DNA of 64,000 bases from an uncultured Bacteroides sp. (GCA_958477465.1 CAUEFX010000010.1:14898-78897), one strand, 5' to 3'. Shown: positions 34,223-44,299, counted from the first letter of the stretch. The notes: generated from the letters alone by a model not told the origin. Numbers and translations are program-made.

Positions 34223-35938
34223 ATGAAACATTTTTGTGGAATGATGATTCTATCATCTATGTTTTTGGTGGCTTGTCATGATCAGATGACGGAACAATAT
34301 TCAGAGCAACTGTTAAATAGGGAGAATGAAACGTTGAGAATTGTGTATCCATTATCCAAGGACTATAGGACAGGAGGTGTGCGAACTCGAAGTACAACAA
34401 CAACTACTACTACTTTTGAAACTGATTGGGAAAAGCAAAGTGATATAACGACAGCGTTGGGTAATGTTTTTCGTACTCCTTGGGCTGCAGGTGAGAGAGA
34501 TTCAAATTTACCAGAGTCTTTTGCGTATGATATAAAAAAAGAGGATGGTTGGAGGTTGTTATTTCATACATTTGCAGGTATAGATTACAGTGCTAAAGAT
34601 CGGAACTATATGGCATTTTATAATATTCGTACAGGTATCTTGAAAGTTTTTTATTATTTACAAAATACTCCTCAACAAAATAATGGAGCGTCATGGGAGG
34701 TTTCGTTTAATGGTGAGCATTGCTTGTTGAACATGGGAGAGGAGTTTACAGATCCTATGAAAATGAAGCAAATCAAATATTGGAAAGGAACTAATTTTGT
34801 AACACATGTTGCAAAGCCGTTTCAGAAAGGTTGGAATGGCTTTCAGATTCCTTTGGCATACGATCCTACTGTTGATACTTCCGAAAGAAGTCTTGATATA
34901 AGATCAACTCTTGCAAATACTTTAGATTTGAATTTGTTTGGTGATCTGACTACTTATTCGGAGGGGGCTATTCTTACGCGGAGTTCAGTCAATCCATTAG
35001 CCGACTTAAATAAGAAGATAGCAACATTGGTAGGAAAAAAAGCAGAACTGTGGATATCGGATAATACAGAAGATGAAATGATACATCCTCAAGATACAAA
35101 AGATACTGCAACACGTAGTATTATAGGAGATGTTATTACAAAAGGTGTAAATTTGATCTTCGGAAAATTAACAGCGTCTCTTAGTAAGATAAAAACTCAA
35201 AAGAGTGATTTAGAATTTACAACTAGTGGTACTACTAATTTATCAGGGACGATTACATTTAATTCTTCTAGTCCGGTTTTGAGTTTGCGAATACCTTTTA
35301 CGAAAGATGTAGTGGGAGAACTCGGAGCTTGGAATTTAAGCGATAGACCGACTATCTATGTTGACCCTCGGGCAGATTATGTACCGAATTCGGCCACATA
35401 CGGTGATTATGAGTATAAGATGCGTGGTGTGAGTGGGTATAAATATGATGTAGTCATAAATCCGCAATTGAAACCGTATATTATTAATCAGTGGGTGGAT
35501 ATAGATTTGATCAAGTATTGGAAGTGGGATTCTAATGCACCTAAATTGCCAAGTTATTACACTGATTTTGGAACAATCGGGAATACTGATTATATGGGAA
35601 TTTCCACACGTTTTGATCAGGAACAGTTGCTATATGGGAATCATTTGCAAAATGGATCTATTTATAAAGAAGATTTAAAGGCTACTATTGGGGCTTATGG
35701 CATAGATTTACTTCCAATGATATATGTACCAAAAGTGACAATTCATGAAGAAAAGAAATATAATGCTGCAAATATTTTTATGAAAGTTACATTGAACTTG
35801 GTAACAGAGATTGAAGGTAAACGAGATACAACCATATCTACTCGTACGTTTGTTCCTAAACTGGAATGGGATCCATACTTATGTAGCAGGCTTGATCCTT
35901 TAAAGCCTGAGGAATGGATAAGATATGGTGATATATGA
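34223..35938 (+). CDS. Large lipoprotein of unknown function
   Basis: 571 residues; the signal MKHFCGMMILSSMFLVAC gives lipobox LVA-C. A Thr run (RSTTTTTTTF) lies near residue 58. The middle part, RSIIGDVITKGVNLIFGKLTASLSK, may be an amphipathic or membrane-associated helix. The rest looks beta-rich, with many aromatic residues. I do not recognise a family. Codon use is AT-richer than in the flanking genes. It ends on TGA followed by a second in-frame TGA. It is paired with the LRR lipoprotein; the two may act together at the cell surface. Confidence 0.65.
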   Translation: MKHFCGMMILSSMFLVACHDQMTEQYSEQLLNRENETLRIVYPLSKDYRTGGVRTRSTTTTTTTFETDWEKQSDITTALGNVFRTPWAAGERDSNLPESFAYDIKKEDGWRLLFHTFAGIDYSAKDRNYMAFYNIRTGILKVFYYLQNTPQQNNGASWEVSFNGEHCLLNMGEEFTDPMKMKQIKYWKGTNFVTHVAKPFQKGWNGFQIPLAYDPTVDTSERSLDIRSTLANTLDLNLFGDLTTYSEGAILTRSSVNPLADLNKKIATLVGKKAELWISDNTEDEMIHPQDTKDTATRSIIGDVITKGVNLIFGKLTASLSKIKTQKSDLEFTTSGTTNLSGTITFNSSSPVLSLRIPFTKDVVGELGAWNLSDRPTIYVDPRADYVPNSATYGDYEYKMRGVSGYKYDVVINPQLKPYIINQWVDIDLIKYWKWDSNAPKLPSYYTDFGTIGNTDYMGISTRFDQEQLLYGNHLQNGSIYKEDLKATIGAYGIDLLPMIYVPKVTIHEEKKYNAANIFMKVTLNLVTEIEGKRDTTISTRTFVPKLEWDPYLCSRLDPLKPEEWIRYGDI

Positions 35939-36075
35939 TGATATATGATTTACTTGGATTGTAATTAGTAGAAGTGTTTCTATAGCTTTTTATTTGAATA
36001 TGAGGATGTATTAACCTCAATTTTATCAGAATTGCACTTTTAAATTGAAACTTGGACATCCGAAAAGGTTAAGAG

Positions 36076-36120
36076 AAAGAGCCGTATCATTACTCGAAAC
36101 AGAGTTTGATACGGCTCTTT
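36076..36120. terminator. Bidirectional terminator
   Basis: Perfect 14-bp stem AAAGAGCCGTATCA (36076-36089) / TGATACGGCTCTTT (36107-36120) with A and T flanks, between the convergent lipoprotein and MFS genes. Confidence 0.88.
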
Positions 36121-36212
36121 GGGGTTAGCAGCTTCAATCAGTTGCTTTTCGGAGTGAGCATTTTAGTATTGCTACACTCTCATCATTATTATCGCATCGA
36201 AAAGGTTTTTTA

Positions 36213-37532
36213 TTACTTCGCTTCCTTGTGTACTGTAGTCTCTTTAATGAAAAATACACAAAGGGCACCTGTGATAAGCAAGACACCTGCCAGCACAAGC
36301 ATATTGACCTGATGCCCTCCGACCAGATGTAATAACCCGCCTCCGATGATTGCTGCCACAATTTGCGGTATACAGATTGTCCCGTTGAATAATCCCAAGT
36401 AGGCTCCCATATTTTTGCCGGATATTGAATTGGTCAGGATGGTGAAAGGCATTGCCAGCATGGCCGCCCAGGCACATCCGATGAGGAAATACGTTATAAA
36501 CAGCAGGTATTGATCGGTGAAGAAGAGAGTGGATATGAAACCGATCCCACCCAGTATCAGACTGATGGAGTAAGCCATTTTGCGTACTTTAAACAAGGGC
36601 AGGATAACAGCCCATATCACGGAACCGATTGCTTGTACTGCAAACAATACACCTACCCAGTTGCCTGCCGCCTGATAACCTTCGGCTTGCACATCGGTGG
36701 TATTCCATACCGTATCGGCTATTGCACCGTTTGTATAAGTCCACATATACATGAATGCCGACCAACAGAAGAATTGTACCAGACCGACTGTCCAAAATAC
36801 CTTCGGAGCATGCTTCAGCAGATGGAGGAAGTTGCTTTTTTCTTTCTTTTCATCGGCAGTGATACCGTGGAACTCTTCAAACTCTTTCGGAGGCATCTCT
36901 TTTACTTTCACCGTGGTATAGATGACGCAGAGAATCAGAATGGCTGCTCCGATGTAGAACGAATAGATTACTGAATCGGGAACAGTCCCTTTATCTGCTA
37001 TATTGCTGAGACCTATCCAGGTAAAGATAAACGGAAATAGATAACCTACGAGACTGCCCGCATTGCACAGGAAACTTTGGATGGAGTAGGCGAGCCCTTT
37101 TTGCTTCTCGTTGACCATATCTCCTACTAGCATTTTGAAAGGTTGCATGGCCATGTTTATTGAAGTATCCAGAAACATGAGCGATACTAACCCGAAAATC
37201 ATGGCTGTGCTTACTGCCATTCCGAAACTTCCGGCATTCGGTAGCAGACACATCACCAATACGGCAATCAACGAACCTACAAACAGATAAGGAATACGCC
37301 GCCCGAAGCGTGTCCATGTTCTGTCACTGGCCGAACCGATGATCGGCTGTACGATGATACCTGCTAACGGAGGTAAAATCCAGAAATAACTGAGACTGTG
37401 AGGGTCGGCTCCCAAGGTGGCAAAGATTCGGCTGATATTAGCACTTTGCAAGGCGTAAGCAATCTGTACGCCGAAGAATCCGAAGCTGATGTTCCACAAC
37501 TTCCAAAAACTCAAATCAGGTTTTATTTTCAT
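36213..37532 (-). CDS. MFS sugar transporter (maltose/maltodextrin type)
   Basis: 439 residues, 12 predicted membrane segments, no signal peptide: inner-membrane importer. It begins MKIKPDLSFWKLWNISFGFFGVQIAYALQ and has PPLAGIIVQPIIGSASDRTWTRFGRRIPY, the cytoplasmic loop typical of the GPH/SLC45-like disaccharide transporters. A central acidic loop (KEMPPKEFEEFHGITADEKKEKS) separates the two halves. Related proteins import maltose in Bacteroidetes starch loci. It is next to a LacI regulator and transcribed on the same strand, 150 bp downstream of it. Stop TAA. Confidence 0.85.
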   Translation of the reverse strand: MKIKPDLSFWKLWNISFGFFGVQIAYALQSANISRIFATLGADPHSLSYFWILPPLAGIIVQPIIGSASDRTWTRFGRRIPYLFVGSLIAVLVMCLLPNAGSFGMAVSTAMIFGLVSLMFLDTSINMAMQPFKMLVGDMVNEKQKGLAYSIQSFLCNAGSLVGYLFPFIFTWIGLSNIADKGTVPDSVIYSFYIGAAILILCVIYTTVKVKEMPPKEFEEFHGITADEKKEKSNFLHLLKHAPKVFWTVGLVQFFCWSAFMYMWTYTNGAIADTVWNTTDVQAEGYQAAGNWVGVLFAVQAIGSVIWAVILPLFKVRKMAYSISLILGGIGFISTLFFTDQYLLFITYFLIGCAWAAMLAMPFTILTNSISGKNMGAYLGLFNGTICIPQIVAAIIGGGLLHLVGGHQVNMLVLAGVLLITGALCVFFIKETTVHKEAK

Positions 37533-37682
37533 GGTAATAGTCTATGTGCCTGTATGCCAATGTGTAAAAATATCGATTGGCGTGCAGCACTCTCTTTTAT
37601 TAATTAATTATTTCATTCTCACATTCTCTTATTATTCTCATCCTTCCATTCTCTTCCATCGGCACATTGGCATATTGACACA

Positions 37683-38693
37683 TTATTTCGTCGTCCCCCG
37701 TACTACCAGATTGGTTCTCACTATTTTATTTGTACTTCTGGAGGTGGGATTATCCTCTATCTTATCGATAAGGATATGGATGGCACTTTTCCCTACCTCT
37801 TCTCCATGCTGTTCTATGGTGGTCAGTTTGGGGTCGGTACTTTGTGCAATGGCACCATCGGTAAATCCGCAAATCGATACTTCATCGGGCACCTTCAATC
37901 CGATCAGCTTGCAGGCGTACAAAATGCCCGAAGCCGTTTCATCGTTAATGGCGAAGAAACCGTCCGGTCGGTCTTCTCTTTCCAGTAGGTCGGGAGTGAC
38001 GACAATGGCCTGTTCACGCGTGTCACAAAGTTTGATCATGCTTTCGTCTACCGGGATTTTGTATTTTTTCATGGCATCCAGATAACCGTTTCGTCGATTC
38101 TTGGATATTTCGAGATGGGGTGCGGCGCTATAAAAGAGGATACGTTTGCATCCGGTCTGTATCATGTATTCCACAGCAGAAAACGAGCCGGCATAGTCGT
38201 CTACTACTACCCGTTCGGTGTTGATACCCGTACAAATCCGGTCATAGAAGACGATCGGGATATTATTGTCGAGCAATTCTTGATAATGGTCGTATTGGGA
38301 AGTATCTTTGGCAAGCGAGGTGATCACTCCGCAAACCCTTGCTGCGAGAAAAGAGTGGACTATTTTTACTTCCTGTTCATATTTTTCGTTACTTTGTGCC
38401 ACGAGTATGTTATATCCGGCTTGAGAAGCCATTTCTTCGATACCGCTTAATACGCAAGAGAAAAAGTGGTGTATTAATTGTGGAATAATGACTCCGATTG
38501 TATTGGAACGGCTGGTCCGCAGGTTTAATGCCAATGCGTTGGGCTTATAATTATGTTCGCGCGCGTACTTATGTATTGTCTCTCTTGTCTCCTGACTGAT
38601 ATCCGGATTATCCCTCAAAGCCCTTGATACGGTAGAGGGTGATACCCCTAACTCGCGGGCGATATCTTTGATGGTAATTTGCGGTTTACTCAT
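37683..38693 (-). CDS. LacI-family transcriptional regulator
   Basis: 336 residues. The N-terminal LacI HTH is complete: ITIKDIARELGVSPSTVSRALRDNPDISQETR, with the hinge helix KPNALALNLRTSRSNTIGVIIPQL. The periplasmic-binding-like sensor domain follows (VCGVITSLAKD, FYDRICTGINTERVVVDDYAGSF, EREDRPDGFFAINDETASGILYACK, CGFTDGAIAQSTDPKLTTIEQHG). It is likely the repressor or activator of the adjoining sus-like operon; three palindromes of LacI operator form (38836, 39475, 53529) lie near sus genes. The ligand is probably a maltodextrin-derived sugar. Confidence 0.92.
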   Translation of the reverse strand: MSKPQITIKDIARELGVSPSTVSRALRDNPDISQETRETIHKYAREHNYKPNALALNLRTSRSNTIGVIIPQLIHHFFSCVLSGIEEMASQAGYNILVAQSNEKYEQEVKIVHSFLAARVCGVITSLAKDTSQYDHYQELLDNNIPIVFYDRICTGINTERVVVDDYAGSFSAVEYMIQTGCKRILFYSAAPHLEISKNRRNGYLDAMKKYKIPVDESMIKLCDTREQAIVVTPDLLEREDRPDGFFAINDETASGILYACKLIGLKVPDEVSICGFTDGAIAQSTDPKLTTIEQHGEEVGKSAIHILIDKIEDNPTSRSTNKIVRTNLVVRGTTK

Positions 38694-38835
38694 TGTTTAT
38701 ATTAGTTTCAGCCAAAGGTAATTAAATCCGGAAGACAGCCAAGTGAATATTCTCTAAGCTTTGTTCTCAGATTACAAAAATAGCGCAATCGGGTACATTC
38801 TACTCTTGAGACAGGTGTTTCTGCAAAATAATAAA

Positions 38836-38851
38836 ATGCAAACGTTTGCAT
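38836..38851. promoter_or_regulatory. LacI-type operator (perfect palindrome)
   Basis: ATGCAAACGTTTGCAT is a perfect 16-bp palindrome with the central CG typical of LacI-family operators. It lies 143 bp upstream of the regulator start and in the region upstream of susC. Confidence 0.75.
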
Positions 38852-38896
38852 GCTGACGGTGATTCAGTCCTGTCTTTCGAGTCAGCGAGGAGAGGT

Positions 38897-39004
38897 GAAA
38901 AGACTTAGCATCTTTCGAAAAAAGACTTAGCATCTTTCAAAAAAAGATATAGCATCTTTTAAAAAAAGACTTAAGTCTTTCAAAAAAGGACTTAACATCT
39001 TTTC
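38897..39004. repeat. Five tandem 20-23 bp repeats
   Basis: Five head-to-tail units of AAAAAGACTTAGCATCTTTC type start at about 38897, 38917, 38939, 38961 and 38982. The unit is itself imperfectly palindromic (AAAGA...TCTTT). The first two copies are nearly identical and the last three diverge. They lie between the LacI gene and susC. Confidence 0.75.
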
Positions 39005-39048
39005 TTGTGAGTTGCAATTGTGCTACAAATAACCTTTATTCAGCATGT

Positions 39049-39285
39049 TTTTACCCCCTTCACCGCATTCACCTTTTCCCTCAAAGTCTTTATTCATCGC
39101 AGGTACAGGGTGAAGTTCCGGTCGGACCGGTCTTTACGGTTAGCGAACGCGGTTCTTGCGAATCGTAAGTATGCTTGTTGCCGGCTGTAAGTACGGTGCC
39201 TGGTAAAACGGAGTAACCTTTCACCCTCTGTTGCCGATGAACAGGGCGATAGAACAAAAAGGGTGAAGGAGGTGAAGGGGGTAAA
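39049..39285. repeat. Long-range inverted repeat, about 235 bp element
   Basis: Outer arms of 29 bp, 39049-39077 (TTTTACCCCCTTCACC then GCATTCACCTTTT) and 39257-39285, are complementary apart from a few mismatches. Inside, ACAGGGTGAA (about 39103) pairs with TTTCACCCTCTGT (about 39210). The middle shows no gene. It could be a non-autonomous repeat element or a folded RNA. The remainder of the 38694-39642 gap holds operators and the susC promoter region. Confidence 0.55.
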
Positions 39286-39474
39286 TTTATTGTAGAATAC
39301 CTGTTTTTATAACCCGGCGAGAAGCGTTATCGGATGAAAACGGCGTAATTTACTTTTTTATCATTACAATGCGTTCGTCCAGGTCGGGGTTTATGATGTA
39401 AAAGAGTGATTTACAGAGTTAAAATCCCCATTGAAAATGTTTGTTGGGGTGTATGAAATTTCCGGTTGTATTGG

Positions 39475-39488
39475 TGCAAACGATTGCA
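39475..39488. promoter_or_regulatory. LacI-type operator upstream of susC
   Basis: TGCAAACGATTGCA differs from the palindrome at 38836 by one base in the right half. It lies 155 bp upstream of the susC ATG. Confidence 0.6.
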
Positions 39489-39642
39489 TAATTGCAAGTG
39501 CCGTTTTTCTTCTTTTCTCGTTCTTTTCGTGGCTAATAGCCCTATTTTTGCTTCGTCGTTAAAAGGAAGTCAGCGTTATATTCCTGTTTCGATTGAGAAA
39601 AATCATATTAATTTATATTGTTAACTTTAACTTATTAAATGC

Positions 39643-42612
39643 ATGAAGCAAGTTAATCTTAGAATCTATCAGATGATTCTGCCCATATTATTCGGGCTAT
39701 TCTTGTCATTAGGCGCTTATGCACAGCAGGTCTCTGTCAGGGGGCATGTGAAAGATGTAACAGGGGAACCTATCATCGGTGCAAATGTGTTAGTAAAAGG
39801 AACCACCAATGGGGCTATCACCGACTTGGATGGTAACTTCCAGTTACAGGTACCACAAGGTGCAATTCTCCAGTTCTCTTATGTCGGATATTTGCCGGTT
39901 GAGCTAAAAGCAGCTCCTACAGTGGAAGTAGTGTTACATGAAGACTCACAGTTAATAGATGATGTTGTAGTTATCGGTTATGCTACAGGTAGTCAGAGAA
40001 CTATATCGGGTGCTGTGCAAAAGGTTGGTCGTGAGGATATGAATGCTGGTGTAGTAGTAAATCCACTTCAAGCCATTAAGGGTAAAATCGCCGGTGTGAA
40101 CATTCAAAAAACAGGTGGTGACCCTACTGCAGGGGCTTCTATTCGTGTTAGAGGTACAACTTCTCTTTCCGGAGGTAATGACCCTTTGGTTATTATTGAC
40201 GGTGTTTTTGGCGATCTTGGTATGTTGAATGCCATTTCTCCTGCTGATATAGAGAGCTTTACCGTATTGAAGGATGCTTCGGAAACTGCACAGTATGGTT
40301 CGCGAGGTGCAAGCGGTGTTATTGTAATCACTACTATCAAGGGTAAAAATGGGGTAAAGACGCTTAGTTATGATGGTAGCTTCGGTATCGAAACGGTTTA
40401 CAAAAATCTGAAAATGTTAGATGGTAATCAGTTCCGTCAGGTAGCACAGGATGGTGGTTATGTGAATGCATTGGATGCCGGTTATAACACTAATTTTATA
40501 GAAGAAATGCAACGTTTGGGTTATACTCAAAATCATAGGGTTTCTTTCGGTAGTGGTACTGAGAACTCTAATTATCGTGCTTCTATTGGTGTTATAGATC
40601 AGAAAGGTATCATTAAAAACAACTATATGCGTAACTACACCGCTAAGTTGGATGCGTCTCAGACAATGTTTAATGATAAGCTGAAAATAGATTTCGGTAT
40701 GTTCGGTTCAAGAAAAGACATGCGCTATCTGAATGATTATCAGAAAACTTTCTATTCGGCCGCTTCTGTCAATCCTACTTTCCCGAACTTCGCAAATGCT
40801 GATGGTACATGGATGGAAGATCCTAACGCCAATGAAACCCAAAATCCGTTGGGGCGTTTGACAATCAATGATCAGGAGAGTAATACGTATGTCAATACCA
40901 ATGCCCGTTTGACATGGACTGTTATCGATGGTCTGAAATTGAGCGTATTTGGCTCTTATACTTATAATGTAAAGGAGAATTCGGTTTATACCCCTAATAA
41001 TATCAAGGCCGGTATAGGTAATAAAGGGGCTGCTTCCAAGAGTGATAACAAGTCAAATATTCTATTGGGTAACTTCATGGCTAATTATAAAAAAGCATTT
41101 GATAAACATTATATCGACATCTTGGGACTTGCTGAAATTCAAGATTATCAGTATAGCGGTTTTGGCGCCAATGCACGTTCATTTTCTACTAATTATTTCG
41201 AATATAATAACTTGGCTGCCGGTGCTGACGTAAAACACGGTGATGTCTCTTCTTATCGTAATGGTAATAAGCTGGTATCTTTCATGGGGCGCTTTAATTA
41301 TTCTTATGCCGACAAGTATATTGCCACGGTTAATATGCGTGGTGATGGTTCTTCTAAATTGGGCGCCAACAATAAATGGGGATTCTTCCCTTCCGCTTCT
41401 TTGGCTTGGGTGTTGAAAGAAGAAAATTTTTTGAAGGATGTTGATTTTGTCTCCAATCTGAAAGTGAGGGCAGGTTATGGTCTGACAGGTAATCAAGATG
41501 CTATCTCGGCCTACAATTCACTGATGTTGATGAGTCCGGGTGCAGCCACTACTATTAATGGTAAACCGGTTGTGGGTTACGAAATAAAACGTAACAGTAA
41601 CCCTGACTTGAAATGGGAAGTAAAGAAAATGTTTGATGTCGGTATCGATGCTTCTTTCTTTGACAGCAGATTGTCGATGACATTCGATTATTACAATTCT
41701 AAGACTACGGATCTGCTTTATAACTATGCTGTGCCTGTTCCTCCATTTCCATACGGCTCTATGCTTGCCAACTTGGGTTCTATGAAGAATGAGGGTGTCG
41801 AACTCTCCATTAGTGGTACTTTGGTGAAAAGGAAAGATATGGAATTAACCGTTTCTGCAAATTTTTCTTGGCAGAAAAATGAACTGTTGTCTTTGGACGG
41901 AATGTACAACGGGCAAGAACTTTCTGCAGAGAAATATATGGGATTGGGATATATGAACGGTGCCGGATTTATCGGTGGAAACAATAAGGTGGTTTATCAG
42001 TTGGTAGGTCAACCGGTAGGTGTATTTTATATTCCTATGTGTGACGGATTGGTTGATAAAGACGGTAACGGCAAGTACACCTATCATGTGGTGAATATCG
42101 ATGGTGACCGTAAGGTGAATACTGAAGATGGTAAAGACCGCTATATCGCCGGCCAGGCTATACCTAAGTTTTATTTAGGCGGTAATATTAGTTTCCGCTA
42201 CAAACAGTTTGATATCCAGACTCAGTTCTCCGGAGCATTTGGACATAAAATATTCAACGGTACTTCATTGACTTATATGAATATGGTTCAGTTCCCTAAT
42301 TATAACGTAATGGAACAGGCTCCTGAAAAAGCTATTTTTGATCAGACTATTACGGACTACTGGTTGGAAAAAGGTGATTATGTTCATATTGATTATGTAA
42401 CATTGGGATGGAACTTGAATACGAAGAATATGAAGAATATCAATTCTTTGCGCGTGACGTTCTCAGTAAACAATCTGGCTACTATCACAAATTATTCCGG
42501 GCTTTCTCCTATGATTAACAGTTCGACTGTGAACGATAATCTCGGAATGGATGACAAACGCTTCTATCCATTGACTCGTACTTATTCATTGGGACTCAGT
42601 GTTAATTTCTAA
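39643..42612 (+). CDS. susC: SusC-like TonB-dependent outer-membrane transporter
   Basis: 989 residues. The signal MKQVNLRIYQMILPILFGLFLSLGAYAQ is followed by the carboxypeptidase-like domain (VSVRGHVKDVTGEPIIGANVLVKGTTNGAITDLDGNFQL), the TonB box/plug (DDVVVIGYATGSQRTISGAVQKV; LQAIKGKIAGVNI; IRVRGTTSLSGGNDPLVIIDGVFG), and a C-terminal 22-strand barrel ending SLGLSVNF. With SusD it forms the maltooligosaccharide import complex. It heads susC-susD-susE-amylase; susD follows by 12 bp. The upstream LacI-type operator suggests control by the adjacent regulator. Trp codons are TGG and there is no in-frame TGA. Confidence 0.94.
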   Translation: MKQVNLRIYQMILPILFGLFLSLGAYAQQVSVRGHVKDVTGEPIIGANVLVKGTTNGAITDLDGNFQLQVPQGAILQFSYVGYLPVELKAAPTVEVVLHEDSQLIDDVVVIGYATGSQRTISGAVQKVGREDMNAGVVVNPLQAIKGKIAGVNIQKTGGDPTAGASIRVRGTTSLSGGNDPLVIIDGVFGDLGMLNAISPADIESFTVLKDASETAQYGSRGASGVIVITTIKGKNGVKTLSYDGSFGIETVYKNLKMLDGNQFRQVAQDGGYVNALDAGYNTNFIEEMQRLGYTQNHRVSFGSGTENSNYRASIGVIDQKGIIKNNYMRNYTAKLDASQTMFNDKLKIDFGMFGSRKDMRYLNDYQKTFYSAASVNPTFPNFANADGTWMEDPNANETQNPLGRLTINDQESNTYVNTNARLTWTVIDGLKLSVFGSYTYNVKENSVYTPNNIKAGIGNKGAASKSDNKSNILLGNFMANYKKAFDKHYIDILGLAEIQDYQYSGFGANARSFSTNYFEYNNLAAGADVKHGDVSSYRNGNKLVSFMGRFNYSYADKYIATVNMRGDGSSKLGANNKWGFFPSASLAWVLKEENFLKDVDFVSNLKVRAGYGLTGNQDAISAYNSLMLMSPGAATTINGKPVVGYEIKRNSNPDLKWEVKKMFDVGIDASFFDSRLSMTFDYYNSKTTDLLYNYAVPVPPFPYGSMLANLGSMKNEGVELSISGTLVKRKDMELTVSANFSWQKNELLSLDGMYNGQELSAEKYMGLGYMNGAGFIGGNNKVVYQLVGQPVGVFYIPMCDGLVDKDGNGKYTYHVVNIDGDRKVNTEDGKDRYIAGQAIPKFYLGGNISFRYKQFDIQTQFSGAFGHKIFNGTSLTYMNMVQFPNYNVMEQAPEKAIFDQTITDYWLEKGDYVHIDYVTLGWNLNTKNMKNINSLRVTFSVNNLATITNYSGLSPMINSSTVNDNLGMDDKRFYPLTRTYSLGLSVNF

Positions 42613-42624
42613 AAAGATGATGTT

Positions 42625-44265
42625 ATGAAAAAAAGAATATTATATAGTTTTGTTATAGCGGCTTCTCTGAGTTTGACCGGTTGCTCCGATTTTCTCTCAG
42701 AAACTCCTATTGACCAGATTCCGGAGGAAGAGGTCTACAAGAATCCTGAGATGATTTATCTGAATACGGTGGCAAATCTTTATACTTTGATTGGAGCTGA
42801 TTACGGTGGCGGCGGTTTGGCCGGATGTGACCGTGGCCTATACGATCTGAATACATTTACTGCCGATGAAGCGATTATTCCTACCCGTGGGGGTGACTGG
42901 GGAGATAATGGCCTGTGGGTAGGTCTGTTTACTCACGAATGGGGATTGAGTAATGACTTGGTTATCGGTACTTGGGACTATCTTTATAAGGTGATTGCTG
43001 CATGCAATAAATCTATTGACAAGCTAAAAGAATTGCAGACTGCAGATCCGGATAATGAACTTTACAATAAGTATATGTCTGAAGTTCGTGGCTTGCGTGC
43101 AATGTATTATTATTATCTGCTTGATATGTTTGCCCGTGTTCCTATCGTTCAGTCCTCTACTGTGGAAATTAAGGATGTGAAACAGGCCACACGTTCTGAA
43201 CTGTTTAATTTTGTCAGAGAGGAATTGGAGGAAGTTATCCCTGATTTGGCTGACGAAAAGAGTGCAGATGACAAGAGCGAATATTACGGTCGTGTGACTC
43301 GTTCTGTTGCTAACTTTGTAATGGCAAAAGTGGCTTTGAATGCAGAAATTTATGCTGATGATGATTGGACGGATGCCAACCATCTTGACGGAAAGAATAT
43401 TAAATTCATTGTCAATGGGCAAGAAGTGAATTGTTGGGAGGCTGCTATACATTACTGTACGGAAATTGAAAATTCCGGTTATGACTTGAATCAGGGGATA
43501 TCGGGCTTCCAGTCCAACTTTGCTTCCAAAAATGAAGGCTCCAAAGAAAATATTTTTGTAATTCCTATGGATCCGACTTTGTATAAAGCCAACATGATGT
43601 ACCTGACTCGTTCACGTCACTATGCAGTGGGTGTCGCTTTGGGATTTGGTAATGGAGGATGGAATGGGTCGTCTGCTACATTGGAAGCGATGGATGCATT
43701 TGGCTATGGAATGGATAATCCGGATCCGCGTATGAACCTTACCTATTATACCGGTAAAGTCATGGCGGGCGGTTCTTATGTGCAGTCGGATGGAAAAGAT
43801 CTTGAATACCAACCTCTTGATGTGAAACTGAAATTTGACGAAGGAGATATCAAAATGACTATGGCGGGTGCACGTATGTATAAGTATGAGGCTGATCCGG
43901 CTGCAACAGATGATGGTAAGTTACAGCATAACGATTATGTACTATTCCGTTATTCAGATGTTTTATTGATGCGTTCGGAAGCATTGATTCGCAATGGTCA
44001 GAGTGGACAGGCGGATTTGAATGCTGTTCGTAACCGTGTAGGTGCTTCACAGGTGGATGCTACATTGACTAACATCCTCAAAGAGCGTTTGCTTGAGCTG
44101 GCTTGGGAAGGTGTGCGTCGTCAGGATTTGATTCGTTTTGGTGAGTTTACCAAAGCAATTACTTTCCGTCCGGCATCCAGAGCCTATAAGACTGTATTCC
44201 CTATTCATACCAAGACATTGTCTGTGAATACAAATCTGACTCAAAATCCGGGATATGACAACTAA
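42625..44265 (+). CDS. susD: SusD-like starch-binding lipoprotein
   Basis: 546 residues; lipobox LTG-C in MKKRILYSFVIAASLSLTGCSDFLSETP. It has the SusD/RagB layout: N-terminal TPR-like helices (VIAACNKSIDKLKEL; MSEVRGLRAMYYYYLLDMFARVPIV is the hallmark), a glycan-binding middle, and the C-terminal LNAVRNRVGASQVDATLTNILKERLLELAWEGVRRQDLIRFGEF. It is a surface lid over SusC that binds maltooligosaccharides. The stop overlaps the start of the long frame of the next gene; the true susE start is 35 bp further. Confidence 0.94.
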   Translation: MKKRILYSFVIAASLSLTGCSDFLSETPIDQIPEEEVYKNPEMIYLNTVANLYTLIGADYGGGGLAGCDRGLYDLNTFTADEAIIPTRGGDWGDNGLWVGLFTHEWGLSNDLVIGTWDYLYKVIAACNKSIDKLKELQTADPDNELYNKYMSEVRGLRAMYYYYLLDMFARVPIVQSSTVEIKDVKQATRSELFNFVREELEEVIPDLADEKSADDKSEYYGRVTRSVANFVMAKVALNAEIYADDDWTDANHLDGKNIKFIVNGQEVNCWEAAIHYCTEIENSGYDLNQGISGFQSNFASKNEGSKENIFVIPMDPTLYKANMMYLTRSRHYAVGVALGFGNGGWNGSSATLEAMDAFGYGMDNPDPRMNLTYYTGKVMAGGSYVQSDGKDLEYQPLDVKLKFDEGDIKMTMAGARMYKYEADPAATDDGKLQHNDYVLFRYSDVLLMRSEALIRNGQSGQADLNAVRNRVGASQVDATLTNILKERLLELAWEGVRRQDLIRFGEFTKAITFRPASRAYKTVFPIHTKTLSVNTNLTQNPGYDN

Positions 44266-44299
44266 TTATTCTATTACTAAGGAAATTAAAAGAGATAAT

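Noticed and set aside
38897..39004. CRISPR array
   Set aside because: The tandem units are contiguous with no unique spacers and no cas genes are near.
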